NCBI GenBank assembly: GCA_029977865.1
Contig: JAPOKA010000010.1
Coordinates: forward strand, 1 to 53,929
Length of the DNA: 53,929 nucleotides
Direction: 5' to 3'
From: a bacterium
GTDB taxonomy: Bacteria > Planctomycetota > Phycisphaerae > Phycisphaerales > SM1A02
Shown here: positions 1 through 8,316 of the stretch, one piece after another
How positions within the stretch are numbered: position 1 is the first letter of the stretch
Layout of the letters: each line of letters opens with the position of its first letter
Translations under genes and position numbers: made by a program
Notes under the pieces: model-generated
What the model saw: only the letters and a program-made list of their open reading frames with translations
The model's database searches: none
What the model was told of the DNA's origin: nothing

Positions 1-1595
1 CCGTCAGCGGCGAACTTGCCGCGGTGCGGCAGGTCGAGATCCGCAACAAGCTCGAGAGCCGCGCGGTGATCACCGAGATCGTCGACGAGGGCCGTCAGGT
101 CAGCGCCGGCGAGGTGCTGGTGCGGATCGCCGACGAGGACATCAAGCAGCGGATCCTCGATGCGGAGGACAAGGTCAAGAACTCGCAGAGCGACCTGATC
201 GCCGCCGAGCAGAACCTCGAGATCAAGCGCAGCGCCCGCGAGAGCGAGCTCGAGAAGGCCGACCTCGCCATCGAACTCGCCACCCTCGCCCTCAAGGCGT
301 GGGAGGAGGGCGAGGTCGTCAAGAAGCGCGAGGAGCTCGCGATCGCCCGCCAGACCGCCGAGATCAACGCGGAGCGGCTTCGCCGCAAGTTCGAGGAGGC
401 CGCCCGGCTCGTCGAGAAGGAGTACCTGAGCCGCGACGAGTACGAGCAGGACCGCATCAAGATGATCGAGGGCGACGGCGCGGTCCGGAAGGTCGAGCTC
501 GAGGAGTTTCTCTACGAGAACTTCCAGTATCGCCAGGACGAGGCCAAGAAGCGCTCCGACGTCGAGCAGGCCCAGGCCGAGCGCATTCGCGTCGAGCAGC
601 GCAACGACGCCGAGATCATCCGCATCGAGGCCGACGTCGACAGCCGCCGCTTCTCGCTGCAGAGTTCGAAGGACCGACTCGCCGACCTCAACCGGCAGCT
701 CGACGCCTGCACCATCGTCGCCCCGATCTCGGGCCTGCTCGTCTATGCGAGCTCGATCGAGGAAGGTCGGCGCCGCATGGGTGGCGGCGAGAGCCCGCCA
801 CCTGCCGTCGGCACCGAACTGCGGCCCAACGAACTGGTCGCGATCCTCCCCGACACCAGCGAGATGATCGCCCTGCTCAAGGTGGGCGAGGCCCTCAGCG
901 GCCGCATCGAACCCGGACAGCAGGTGACGGTCTTCTCCGAGGCGCTTCCCAACGTCCCCATCCGCGGCACCGTGCAGTCGGTCAGCGTGCTTGCCGAGAG
1001 CGGCGGATGGCGCGACCCCAATCGCCGCGACTACACGGTGCGGGTGCTGCTCGACACCGATCCGGCCCTCGGACTCAAGCCGGCGATGCGCTGCCGGGCC
1101 GAGATCCAACTCGACCGCGTCGAGGAGGAGATCTGGGTTCCCATCCAGTCGGTCTTCCGCGAGGGACCCATCGCCATGGTCTACGTTTCCGGGGAAGGCG
1201 GACTCGAGCAGCGACAGGTCGAACTCGGCCGCTCGGGCGAACTGCAGGTCGAGGTGACCAAGGGTCTTTCCGCGGGCGAGCTCGTGATCACCCGGCGACC
1301 CGGTGCCGAGGAGATCGCGGTGCGGATTCCTCCCGAGGTGATCGAAGCCGCCCGCAAGGCCGCGCCCGGCGCGATGCCCGGCCCTCGACCGGGAGGCGCC
1401 AACGGCGGCATGGCTCGCGAGGGCGGCAACTCGGGCGCGAGCCCGCGCGGCGGAAGCGGCAACGCAAGCGGCCGACCCGACTCGATGCGACGCGGTCGTG
1501 GCGGCGCGCCGGGCGGACGTCCCGCAACAAGCGGCGACTCGACCGCGTCCGGCGAAGCCGCGCCCGCCGCGTCGACCTCCGCCGCCTCGAGTTGA
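1..1595 (+). CDS. RND efflux periplasmic adaptor (HlyD/MFP family), 5' end missing
   Basis: The gene runs in from the left edge: the open frame continues upstream of the GTG at 24, and the first visible residues (about VSGELAAVRQVEIRN) are already the typical start of the lipoyl-like domain, so the signal sequence lies outside the window. The order is a half barrel-sandwich ('GEVLVRIADEDI'), a long charged coiled-coil hairpin of roughly 170 residues, the second half barrel ('TIVAPISGLLVYASS'), then beta-barrel and membrane-proximal domains ('LGLKPAMRCRAEI'). Such adaptors bridge an inner-membrane pump or ABC exporter to an outer-membrane channel. The last ~75 residues are an unusual Gly/Ser/Arg/Pro-rich low-complexity tail. 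The pump partner is not visible. The convergent rimI ends 16 bases downstream. The family is clear; the substrate is unknown. Confidence 0.85.
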   Translation, partial: VSGELAAVRQVEIRNKLESRAVITEIVDEGRQVSAGEVLVRIADEDIKQRILDAEDKVKNSQSDLIAAEQNLEIKRSARESELEKADLAIELATLALKAWEEGEVVKKREELAIARQTAEINAERLRRKFEEAARLVEKEYLSRDEYEQDRIKMIEGDGAVRKVELEEFLYENFQYRQDEAKKRSDVEQAQAERIRVEQRNDAEIIRIEADVDSRRFSLQSSKDRLADLNRQLDACTIVAPISGLLVYASSIEEGRRRMGGGESPPPAVGTELRPNELVAILPDTSEMIALLKVGEALSGRIEPGQQVTVFSEALPNVPIRGTVQSVSVLAESGGWRDPNRRDYTVRVLLDTDPALGLKPAMRCRAEIQLDRVEEEIWVPIQSVFREGPIAMVYVSGEGGLEQRQVELGRSGELQVEVTKGLSAGELVITRRPGAEEIAVRIPPEVIEAARKAAPGAMPGPRPGGANGGMAREGGNSGASPRGGSGNASGRPDSMRRGRGGAPGGRPATSGDSTASGEAAPAASTSAASS

Positions 1596-1611
1596 CCCCA
1601 AGGTCCTTTCG

Positions 1612-2091
1612 TCAGGATTCGCGACGCATCCGCAGGGCGTGCACGCCGCGGGCGTAGTAGTCGCGGATCGACTCCGCCGGCTCGAAGCCGAGCGACTGGT
1701 AGAGGGCGATCGCCACTTCGTTGTCGATCCGCACCTCGAGGGCCAGGCGACGGCAACCTCGTCGTGCAAGCGCCGACAGGACCTTCTCGGTGAGGCGACG
1801 CCCCAATCCGAGCCCCCGCGCCGCAGGATCGACCGCCACCCCGTAGAGCCGGCCGTGCAGCCCACCCGCGGTGGTGCGAGTCAGCCCCACCGCCCAGCCG
1901 AGGGGCGCCTTGCCGCCTTCGGCGACGAATGCCATCGCCCGCGGATTCGCGAGCAGCCTGCGAATTCGCGAGGCATTGAAGATCTCGCCCTCGTGTCGGA
2001 ACGACCGGCGATCGATCTCCGCGAGCGCCGCGACATCGCCGGCCCGCGCCGGCCGGATCGAGACCTGCTGCGATCTCGGAGTGGACTTCAT
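1612..2091 (-). CDS. rimI: RimI-like ribosomal-protein alanine N-acetyltransferase (GNAT)
   Basis: A 159-aa GNAT-fold acetyltransferase. The acetyl-CoA loop reads 'ARGLGLGRRL', followed by 'RRLALEVRIDNEVAIALYQS' and 'YYARGVHALRM', the usual end of RimI proteins, which acetylate the N-terminus of ribosomal protein S18. I chose the ATG at 2091 because it overlaps the lgt stop codon as ATGA (2088-2091), so it is probably translationally coupled to lgt. The length matches RimI (about 150-160 aa). Some GNATs with this signature act on other N-terminal amines, so the exact substrate is inferred. Confidence 0.75.
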   Translation of the reverse strand: MKSTPRSQQVSIRPARAGDVAALAEIDRRSFRHEGEIFNASRIRRLLANPRAMAFVAEGGKAPLGWAVGLTRTTAGGLHGRLYGVAVDPAARGLGLGRRLTEKVLSALARRGCRRLALEVRIDNEVAIALYQSLGFEPAESIRDYYARGVHALRMRRES

Positions 2092-3110
2092 TGGACGGTG
2101 CCGACGGCCCCGGCGCCGCGAGCGGCAAGTCCACCGACGCGAGGGGCATGGCGCCAGATGACGAGCATGAAGATGCCGATCGCGATCATCGCGAGGCTCA
2201 GGAGCATCGGCAGCGTGATCGGCCCGACGGTGAAGACGCCGAAGTCTGGTTCGCGGAACTGCTCGGTGGTCATCCGCAGCAGTCCGTAGGCGATGAAGAA
2301 CGAGCCGCTCAGGATGCCCGAGGGTCGGGGCTTCAGCCAGATCAGCGCGAGCACGAGCGGGATGATCAATCCATCGGTGATCGCCTGGTAGAGCTGCGAG
2401 GGATGGTGCGCCGTCAGCAGCGGCAGCAGCGCCTCGGAGACTCCGGGTCTGCCCGCATACGCCGCGTCGACGAGGCTCTGCGGAAACGGCCGCGCCGGAT
2501 CGACGAGCGGACGGAGGTTCTCGATGAGTTCGGCGTTGGCGAACGACGGATCGAGCACCTCCTCGGGATACTTGATGCTCCACCAGGGTGGACTTGCCTG
2601 CATCGCCTCGGGAAGCGGCTTGCCCCACAGCTCTCCGTTGACGAGGTTCGCGAGCCGCCCGAAGCCCAGGCCCGGGCCGGCCGCGAGCACCACCGGATCG
2701 GAGACATCGGTGATTCGCCATCCGTGCCGACGAGCAAACCACCAGCACACGATGGCGACCCCGATCACCCCGCCGTGGCTCGACATGCCGCCACGGTGAA
2801 TCGCAAGCAGTCCCCACCATGGGAACGAGCCGTCGAAGGTCCACAGCAACGGCCGGTCGTAGAAGAGCACATGCCCCACCCGGCCGCCCACGAGGACGCC
2901 GATCACCACCGCCGTCACCAGGTCGCCCACCTGTTCGACCCGCATCGGCACCAGCCCGCGCCGCGCGACGGCGCGGAGGATGAGCCAACCCACGACGAAT
3001 CCGGCGAGATAGGAGAGCCCGTACCAGCGCGGCCCGACGCCGGGCGCGATCTCGAAGGCGAACGGATCGACGGTGTGAAGGACGCTCTCTGCCAGCAGCA
3101 CCAGACTCAT
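2088..3110 (-). CDS. lgt: prolipoprotein diacylglyceryl transferase
   Basis: A 340-aa inner-membrane enzyme that moves diacylglycerol from phosphatidylglycerol to the lipobox cysteine of prolipoproteins. The Lgt signature 'GRLANLVNGELWG' is at residues 151-163. The conserved 'GGMSSHGG' lies just before it, and 'HHPSQLYQA' comes later. Several hydrophobic helices span the chain. It is longer than the usual 260-290 aa because of a soluble insertion around residues 170-235. It overlaps rimI by four bases. A GATACT hexamer lies 7 bases before the ATG, so the transcript may have almost no leader. A lipoprotein with a lipobox is encoded at 27664-28338. Confidence 0.95.
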   Translation of the reverse strand: MSLVLLAESVLHTVDPFAFEIAPGVGPRWYGLSYLAGFVVGWLILRAVARRGLVPMRVEQVGDLVTAVVIGVLVGGRVGHVLFYDRPLLWTFDGSFPWWGLLAIHRGGMSSHGGVIGVAIVCWWFARRHGWRITDVSDPVVLAAGPGLGFGRLANLVNGELWGKPLPEAMQASPPWWSIKYPEEVLDPSFANAELIENLRPLVDPARPFPQSLVDAAYAGRPGVSEALLPLLTAHHPSQLYQAITDGLIIPLVLALIWLKPRPSGILSGSFFIAYGLLRMTTEQFREPDFGVFTVGPITLPMLLSLAMIAIGIFMLVIWRHAPRVGGLAARGAGAVGTVQ

Positions 3111-3117
3111 GGTCGGG

Positions 3118-3123
3118 AGTATC
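3118..3123 (-). promoter_or_regulatory. putative -10 hexamer of lgt (leaderless type)
   Basis: On the minus strand GATACT ends 7 bases before the lgt ATG. This is the same arrangement seen before several other genes in the window. No good -35 element is visible, so support is moderate at best. Confidence 0.35.
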
Positions 3124-3270
3124 GCCGGAACCGCGACGCGGGCGGGTCGGGACCCGTGCGAAGCGGGTGACGCGCGTGCCGCGGCGTCGAGTCGGTCGAA
3201 GGTCCCGACCGACCGCGAGTTTCCTGCCGGGAAGGGCGGGAAACCGCGCTTGGACCGAACCGAAGACCGC

Positions 3271-3298
3271 TTGGAACTGCCGCGAGCACAGCTATACT
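3271..3298 (+). promoter_or_regulatory. sigma70-like promoter of tRNA-Glu
   Basis: TTGGAA (3271-3276) and TATACT (3293-3298) are separated by 16 bases. Transcription would start near 3305, shortly before the mature tRNA at 3318. This is the best-formed promoter in the window. Confidence 0.65.
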
Positions 3299-3317
3299 CT
3301 CCCCCCGCCCACGGGAC

Positions 3318-3389
3318 GGCCCCTTCGTCTAGCGGCCAGGACGTCAGGTTCTCATCCTGAAAACAGGAGTTCGATTCTCCTAGGGGTCA
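3318..3389 (+). tRNA. tRNA-Glu (anticodon CTC)
   Basis: A full cloverleaf can be folded. The acceptor stem is GGCCCCT/AGGGGTC with one G-U pair. The D stem is GTC/GAC, and the anticodon stem TCAGG/CCTGA carries the loop TTCTCAT with CTC at 3351-3353. The T arm contains GTTCGATTC. The discriminator is A and no CCA is encoded. It reads GAG codons. A promoter precedes it and a perfect terminator hairpin follows four bases after its end. Confidence 0.95.
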
Positions 3390-3392
3390 TTG

Positions 3393-3420
3393 GAAAGCCC
3401 TCGCCCACGCGAGGGCTTTC
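3393..3420 (+). terminator. intrinsic terminator of tRNA-Glu
   Basis: Perfect 12-bp inverted repeat (3393-3404 with 3409-3420) around a CCAC loop, directly after the tRNA. The arm ends in CTTTC followed by TTCG, so the T-run is short. This stem rules out longer in-frame starts for the aldehyde dehydrogenase. Confidence 0.8.
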
Positions 3421-3437
3421 TTCGTCTCGGGGGTCGG

Positions 3438-3443
3438 TACCCT
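3438..3443 (+). promoter_or_regulatory. putative -10 hexamer of the aldehyde dehydrogenase gene
   Basis: TACCCT ends exactly 6 bases before the ATG at 3450, matching the leaderless arrangement at other genes here. There is no Shine-Dalgarno sequence before this ATG, which fits a leaderless message. Confidence 0.45.
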
Positions 3444-3449
3444 CCCGCG

Positions 3450-4898
3450 ATGCTCCGAATCGCCCACCTGATCGACGGAGGACTCCTGCCGCCGGCCTGC
3501 GAACGCCACGCGGCGAGCCTCGACCCCGCGACCGGCGCGGCCTTCGCCGAGGTCCCCGAGGGCGACGAGCGCGATGTCGACCGCGCCGCCGAGGCGGCGA
3601 AGCGGGCCTTCCCCATGTGGTCGCGGCTGCCCGCCGCCGAGCGATCGCAGTGGCTGCTTCGCCTCGCCGACGCGATCGAGGCCCGCCGCGACCTGCTCGC
3701 CCGCGAGGAGTCGGTCGACGCCGGCAAGACCCTCGCCGCGGCACGGGAAATCGAGATCCCCCGCGCGATCGCGAACCTCCGCTTCTTCGCCACCGCGATC
3801 CTGCACGAACAGAGCGAACTCCACGACATGGGTGGCGAGGCGCTCAACTACACCCTGCGCCGGCCCCGCGGCGTCGCCGGCTGCATCTCGCCGTGGAACC
3901 TCCCCCTCTACCTCTTCACCTGGAAGATCGCCCCGGCCCTCGCGAGCGGCTCGACGGTCGTCGCCAAGCCCTCCGAACTCGCCTCGGTGACGGCCTTCCG
4001 ACTCGCGGAGATCGCCCTCGAGATCGGATTCCCGCGAGGGGTCCTCAACATCGTCTTCGGCGCCGCGCCGGCCGGACGCCGCATCGTCGAGCATCCCGAC
4101 ATTCCCTCGATCACCTTCACCGGCGGCACGCCGACCGGACGGGCGATCGCCAAGGTCGCCGGGCCGATGTTCAAGCGGACGGCGCTTGAACTCGGCGGCA
4201 AGAACGCAGCCATCGTCTGCGCCGACGCCGATCTCGACGAGGCGGTGCCGACGCTTGTCCGCAGCGCATTCTCGAACGCCGGGCAGATCTGCCTCTGCGG
4301 CTCGCGGATCCTCGTCCATCGCAGCCGCCTCAAGGAATTCATGGACCGGTTCCTCGAGCAGGTCGCCGGGGTCAAGGTCGGCGATCCGCTCGAAGCGGAG
4401 ACCGACATGGGACCGGTCGTCTCCGCGGGTCATCGTGCGAGGATCGAGGGCATGGTCGCGCGAGCGGTCGACGCGGGCGCGGTCGTCTCCTGCGGCGGCG
4501 GCCGCCCGCGCAATCTTCCCGCCCGCTGCCGCGATGGCTTCTTCCTCGAACCGACGGTGCTGATGGGCGTGCCCGCGGCATGCGAGGCGGCGCGGGAGGA
4601 GTTCTTCGGACCGGTGGTCTCGGTGCAGGGCTTCGACACCCATGCCGAGGCGATCGCACTCGCCAACGACTGCGACTACGGGCTCGCGTGCTCGTTGTGG
4701 ACGCGCGATCTCGACCGCGCCCATCGCATGGCCGCCGCGATCGAGGCCGGCGTGGTGTGGGTGAACTGCTGGCTGCTTCGCGACCTGCGCACGCCCTTCG
4801 GCGGCGTGAAGGATTCCGGCATCGGCCGCGAAGGCGGCGTCGAGGCGCTGCGCTTCTTCACCGAGCCCAAGAACGTCTGCGTGAAGCTGCGGGGCTGA
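3450..4898 (+). CDS. NAD(P)-dependent aldehyde dehydrogenase
   Basis: A 482-aa cytosolic oxidoreductase of the ALDH superfamily. The visible landmarks, in order, are 'GVAGCISPWNLPLYLFTWK', 'STVVAKPSE' (cofactor site), 'TFTGGTPTG', the catalytic-glutamate motif 'LELGGKN', the catalytic cysteine in 'NAGQICLCGSR', and 'EEFFGPVVSV'. The pattern is closest to the muconate-semialdehyde type (ALDH8-like, 2-hydroxy- or 2-aminomuconic semialdehyde dehydrogenase), but no catechol or tryptophan pathway gene is nearby, so the substrate is open. I chose the ATG at 3450 because earlier in-frame starts fall inside the tRNA terminator. Confidence 0.9.
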   Translation: MLRIAHLIDGGLLPPACERHAASLDPATGAAFAEVPEGDERDVDRAAEAAKRAFPMWSRLPAAERSQWLLRLADAIEARRDLLAREESVDAGKTLAAAREIEIPRAIANLRFFATAILHEQSELHDMGGEALNYTLRRPRGVAGCISPWNLPLYLFTWKIAPALASGSTVVAKPSELASVTAFRLAEIALEIGFPRGVLNIVFGAAPAGRRIVEHPDIPSITFTGGTPTGRAIAKVAGPMFKRTALELGGKNAAIVCADADLDEAVPTLVRSAFSNAGQICLCGSRILVHRSRLKEFMDRFLEQVAGVKVGDPLEAETDMGPVVSAGHRARIEGMVARAVDAGAVVSCGGGRPRNLPARCRDGFFLEPTVLMGVPAACEAAREEFFGPVVSVQGFDTHAEAIALANDCDYGLACSLWTRDLDRAHRMAAAIEAGVVWVNCWLLRDLRTPFGGVKDSGIGREGGVEALRFFTEPKNVCVKLRG

Positions 4899-4917
4899 GT
4901 CGCGCTGCGGCAAGGCC

Positions 4918-5982
4918 TCAGCCCGGCAGGACCACCACCGAGTCGGGATCGACCGAGAGCCGCACGCGATCGCCGACCGCCGGAAGGTGCTCGGGGTCGG
5001 GCTGGAAGACCTTCATCTCGCCGGCGTCGCCGTCGAGCGCCACGAGGTGCTGGGCGACCTTGCCGAGGTACATCGTCGAGCGAAGCGTGCCTTCAAGGCG
5101 ATTGCCTCCGCCCGCGGCGTCGATCTTGAGCGCCTCGGGCCGGATCGAGAGGGTGACCCCCGCTCGCGGCGGTTCGGCGGAATCGAAGGCGCTCGAGCGG
5201 ATCTCGCCCGCGGGGGTGCGAAGCGTCGCCGTCGCGCCATCGACGGCGATGGTCTCCGCGTCGAGGAAGTTGCTCTCGCCGAGGAAGTCGGCGACGAAGC
5301 GATTGGCGGGACGACGATAGAGGTCGCGGGGCGGCCCCTGCTGCATCGCCTTCCCGTCGCGCAGGACCACCATGCCGTCGGCCATCGAGAGCGCCTCTTC
5401 CTGATCGTGGGTCACGTAGACCGCGGTGAGGCCGCTCTCGTTGCAGATCGAGCGGATCTCGCTGCGCATCTCGAGCCGCAGCTTGGCGTCGAGGTTCGAG
5501 AGCGGCTCGTCGAGCAGCAGCACCTTGGGCTCGATGACCATCGCCCGCGCCAGCGCCACCCGCTGCTGCTGCCCGCCGGAAAGTTCGGTCGGCTTGCGCT
5601 CGGCGTAGGCCTCCATCCGCACGCCCTGCAGGGCTCGTTGGACCTTGCGCTCGATGGCGGATCGCTCGAGCCGCCGCACCTTGAGGCCGAAGGCCACGTT
5701 CTCGAAGACCGACAGATGCGGCCACAGCGCGTAGCTCTGGAAGACCATGCCGCAGTCGCGCTTTTCCGCGGCGGTGCGGGTCACCTCGCGGCCGTCGAAG
5801 AGGATGCGGCCCTCGTCGGGGCGAATGAATCCCGCGATCATCCGCAGGAGGGTCGTCTTGCCGCAGCCGGAGGGCCCGAGCAGGAAGAAGAGGTTTCCCG
5901 CCGGCACCACCAGGTCGATCCCGTCGACGGCGACGGTTCGGCCGAAACGCTTGCGGATCCCTTCGAGGCGAATCTCGGTCAT
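4918..5982 (-). CDS. ABC transporter ATP-binding protein with TOBE domain (Fe3+/polyamine/sugar type)
   Basis: A 354-aa ATPase with Walker A GPSGCGKT at residues 36-43, Q-loop 'MVFQSYALWPH', signature LSGGQ at 134-138, Walker B VLLLDEP at 154-160 and the H-loop 'VYVTHDQEEAL'. A TOBE-like domain fills roughly residues 240-354. It belongs to the family of FbpC, PotA and UgpC/MalK, which energise importers from the cytoplasmic face. No permease or binding protein adjoins it, so it is an orphan ATPase and its substrate cannot be told. It is transcribed divergently from the DciA-like gene, 52 bases away. TATCCT lies 9 bases before the ATG. Confidence 0.9.
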   Translation of the reverse strand: MTEIRLEGIRKRFGRTVAVDGIDLVVPAGNLFFLLGPSGCGKTTLLRMIAGFIRPDEGRILFDGREVTRTAAEKRDCGMVFQSYALWPHLSVFENVAFGLKVRRLERSAIERKVQRALQGVRMEAYAERKPTELSGGQQQRVALARAMVIEPKVLLLDEPLSNLDAKLRLEMRSEIRSICNESGLTAVYVTHDQEEALSMADGMVVLRDGKAMQQGPPRDLYRRPANRFVADFLGESNFLDAETIAVDGATATLRTPAGEIRSSAFDSAEPPRAGVTLSIRPEALKIDAAGGGNRLEGTLRSTMYLGKVAQHLVALDGDAGEMKVFQPDPEHLPAVGDRVRLSVDPDSVVVLPG

Positions 5983-5991
5983 GGGGCGTGG

Positions 5992-5997
5992 AGGATA
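5992..5997 (-). promoter_or_regulatory. putative -10 hexamer of the ABC ATPase gene
   Basis: TATCCT on the minus strand ends 9 bases before the ATG at 5982. A start 6-7 bases downstream would leave a leader of only 2-3 bases. There is no Shine-Dalgarno sequence. Confidence 0.35.
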
Positions 5998-6022
5998 GCG
6001 GTGCGACCACCGTTCGCCTCGC

Positions 6023-6028
6023 TACCCT
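6023..6028 (+). promoter_or_regulatory. putative -10 hexamer of the DciA-like gene
   Basis: TACCCT ends 6 bases before the ATG at 6035, which suggests a leaderless transcript. Confidence 0.45.
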
Positions 6029-6034
6029 TCACCC

Positions 6035-6376
6035 ATGCATCCGCTCGCCCGCCTCGAACGCACCATGCGCAACCGACCCTCGGCGCGGGATCTCTCCATC
6101 GAGCCGCTCGTCGAGGCGATGCGCCGCGACGCGAATCGCCGGGCCGGCCGGGTGGGCGTCGCCGCGGAGGCGTGGCTCGAACTGGCCCCGCGGGACCTCG
6201 TCGACGCGACCGCGGTCGAGGGGTTTCGCAACGGCGTGCTCGCGATCGCGGTGACCAGCGCCGCCGCCAAGTTCCGCCTCGATCGGGTGCTTCGCGAGGG
6301 CCTCGAGGCGCGGCTGCGCGAACTGCTTCCGGCACTGCGCTCGGTGAAGGTGCGGGTCGCCGCCGAGAGCCAGTGA
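6035..6376 (+). CDS. DUF721/DciA-like protein
   Basis: A 113-aa protein of the DUF721 type. The core has the expected alternation: 'AAEAWLELAPRDLVDAT', then 'GFRNGVLAIAVTSAAAKFRL', then 'LEARLRELLPALRSVKVRVA'. This KH-like fold is shared with DciA, which loads the replicative helicase in bacteria lacking DnaC/DnaI. A role in replication is inferred from family only. It is short compared with many DciA proteins (about 150 aa) and has no clear helicase-binding extension. It converges on the ArnT-like gene with 10 bases between their ends. Confidence 0.7.
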   Translation: MHPLARLERTMRNRPSARDLSIEPLVEAMRRDANRRAGRVGVAAEAWLELAPRDLVDATAVEGFRNGVLAIAVTSAAAKFRLDRVLREGLEARLRELLPALRSVKVRVAAESQ

Positions 6377-6386
6377 ACGACTGCAC

Positions 6387-8168
6387 TCAGCGGACGCGCT
6401 CGGCGAGCACCAGCAGGACCGGGTCGCCCTTGGAGTAGTTGAAGCCTGCGATCGATGCTGCGCCAGGCGAGATCGCAGCGAGGTCTCCGCGCGACTCAAG
6501 GAGCGACGCGGGCATCAAGACCACGCCGTCGCGATGCGCTTCGATCCACGCATCGAGCTCGCCTTCGCCGATCCGCTCGACCAGGCCGCGGGTCGCGAAG
6601 ATCAGGCTGTCCTCGTGGTAGACGATCGCGGCAAGCGGACGATCGCCGGCACCCGCGGCCTCGAGCTCCGCGACGATTCGCGGGGTGATCCAGCTGTGGG
6701 AGATCCCCGGCAGCACGAGTCCGAAGGTCGCCTGCAGCCCGACGATCGCCGGCACCAGCGCAAGCAGTTGCCCGGCGAGCACGCGGCCCGCGAGGGTCAT
6801 TCGCCAGGCGACGACGATCAGGATCGCACCGAGCGCGATCGCGGCACTTGCGAGCACGACTTCGTGAGTCGCCAGATGCCGCAGGCCCGCTGCGGCATTC
6901 GAGTCTGCGACGCCGAGCCACCCCGACCGCCATGCGAAGAGCGCCAGCGCCGCCGGCGCCGCGATCATCGCGATGCCGAGCCCGGCCCAGAGTCCGAAGC
7001 CGAGTCGCGTGAGGGTGGTGCGGGCCTCGCTCCACCCGCGCGAAGCCGCGACGAGCCCACGTGCCGCCAGAAGCGCGACCGCCGGGTACATCGGAAGCGT
7101 GTAGTGCGGCAACTTGGTCGCAGCGATCTCGAAGGCAAGCCAACCCGGCACGAACCAGGCGATGAGGAAGAGCTCGGGGCTGCGACCGATGCGCCGACTT
7201 CGCCAGCGTGCCATTCGCTGCGCGAGGAACGAGCCCGACCAGGGAATCGACTCGAAGCGCCAGGCCTTCGCGAACCCGCGAAGAAGCCCAAGACCGGCTA
7301 GCAGCGATCCCGGCCAGAAGAGCGCCACCAGCAGCACCAGGTGGTAACCCGGCGGGCCGGTATGCCCCTCCGCCGCATCGCTCGCTCGGCCGACGGTCTC
7401 TTCGAGGATGCGATCGCGCAGGACTTCCCAACCGAGTTCCTTTGCCGCAAGCAGCAGCCACGGCACCGCGACCAGCAGCATGACCACGACGCTCGAGATC
7501 GGCCGCAGCCGCCAGAGCCACGACCAGCGCTTGCCCCACCAGGCCAGCGCCACCGCGGCGCCGCCCACCACGACCGGCGTCACCGGACCCTTGACCAGCA
7601 CTCCCACGCCCACCGCAAGCGCAAGCCCCACCGTGAGCGACCGGGGAATCCGAGGCTCGTCGCGACGCAGCCAGGCCTTCCAGAGAAGCCCCATCGCGAT
7701 GGTGGTCGTCGCAAGCAGCACCTGATCGGCGCGGGCCTGATGCGCATCAAAGACGACGACCGGCGCCACCGCGAGCAGCACCGCGGCGAGCAGGCCGCAG
7801 CGAAGCCCGAACATGCTCGCCCCGATCCAAAGGGTCGCGAGCGCCGCGAGCGTCGCGCCGAGCACGGAGGCGAGCCGGTACATCCAGATCTCGTCTTCGC
7901 CCGGCGCCGCGAGGGCTCGCACGATCGAGGCCTGAATCCAGTAGATCGCCGGAGGCTTGTTGAGCCGCGGGCGGTCCTGCACCATCGGCACCACCCAGTC
8001 GGCGGGAAAGTCGCCGTCGACCATCTGTCGGCTCGCTTGCGCGAAGCGGCTCTCGTCGCGGTCGATCGCCGGCAGCGCCTGCAGTCCCGGCAGGTAGACC
8101 CCGAGACAGACCGCCACGAGGATCGCGATGGCGATCAGGCGATCGAGTCGGCTCGGCGTGTTGGTCAC
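6387..8168 (-). CDS. ArnT/PMT-like membrane glycosyltransferase
   Basis: A 593-aa integral membrane protein starting with GTG. After TM1, the first periplasmic loop has the family motif 'PAIDRDESRFAQASRQM', followed by 'RPRLNKPPAIYWIQA', typical of GT83 (ArnT-like) enzymes that use polyprenyl-phosphate sugars. About 11-12 hydrophobic segments follow, including the conserved 'PHYTLPMYPAVALLAA' stretch. In other bacteria the family adds aminoarabinose to lipid A or glycosylates proteins. No arn operon is visible, so the acceptor is unknown. A soluble tail follows the last TM. It is transcribed divergently from pdxA. Confidence 0.85.
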   Translation of the reverse strand: MTNTPSRLDRLIAIAILVAVCLGVYLPGLQALPAIDRDESRFAQASRQMVDGDFPADWVVPMVQDRPRLNKPPAIYWIQASIVRALAAPGEDEIWMYRLASVLGATLAALATLWIGASMFGLRCGLLAAVLLAVAPVVVFDAHQARADQVLLATTTIAMGLLWKAWLRRDEPRIPRSLTVGLALAVGVGVLVKGPVTPVVVGGAAVALAWWGKRWSWLWRLRPISSVVVMLLVAVPWLLLAAKELGWEVLRDRILEETVGRASDAAEGHTGPPGYHLVLLVALFWPGSLLAGLGLLRGFAKAWRFESIPWSGSFLAQRMARWRSRRIGRSPELFLIAWFVPGWLAFEIAATKLPHYTLPMYPAVALLAARGLVAASRGWSEARTTLTRLGFGLWAGLGIAMIAAPAALALFAWRSGWLGVADSNAAAGLRHLATHEVVLASAAIALGAILIVVAWRMTLAGRVLAGQLLALVPAIVGLQATFGLVLPGISHSWITPRIVAELEAAGAGDRPLAAIVYHEDSLIFATRGLVERIGEGELDAWIEAHRDGVVLMPASLLESRGDLAAISPGAASIAGFNYSKGDPVLLVLAERVR

Positions 8169-8304
8169 CGATGCAAGCTCCGAGACGGGGTGGCCGAGGT
8201 TCCGGAATCGACGCCTCCAAGGCGAGATCGCAGATCGGCCGACGCGCGCGTCGCAGGTTCGATCCTACGGGAAGTCGACCGCTCGCTCGGGAGTCGCGAA
8301 CTTC

Positions 8305-8310
8305 TACAAT
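8305..8310 (+). promoter_or_regulatory. putative -10 hexamer of pdxA
   Basis: TACAAT, five of six bases matching TATAAT, ends 6 bases before the GTG start of pdxA. This makes a leaderless transcript likely and supports the GTG at 8317 as the start. Confidence 0.5.
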
Positions 8311-8316
8311 CGCCGC

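Noticed and set aside
4987-6438. 483-codon open frame opposite the ABC ATPase gene
   Set aside because: It is a shadow of the GC-rich ATPase gene on the other strand, whose motifs are complete; the translation is low-complexity.
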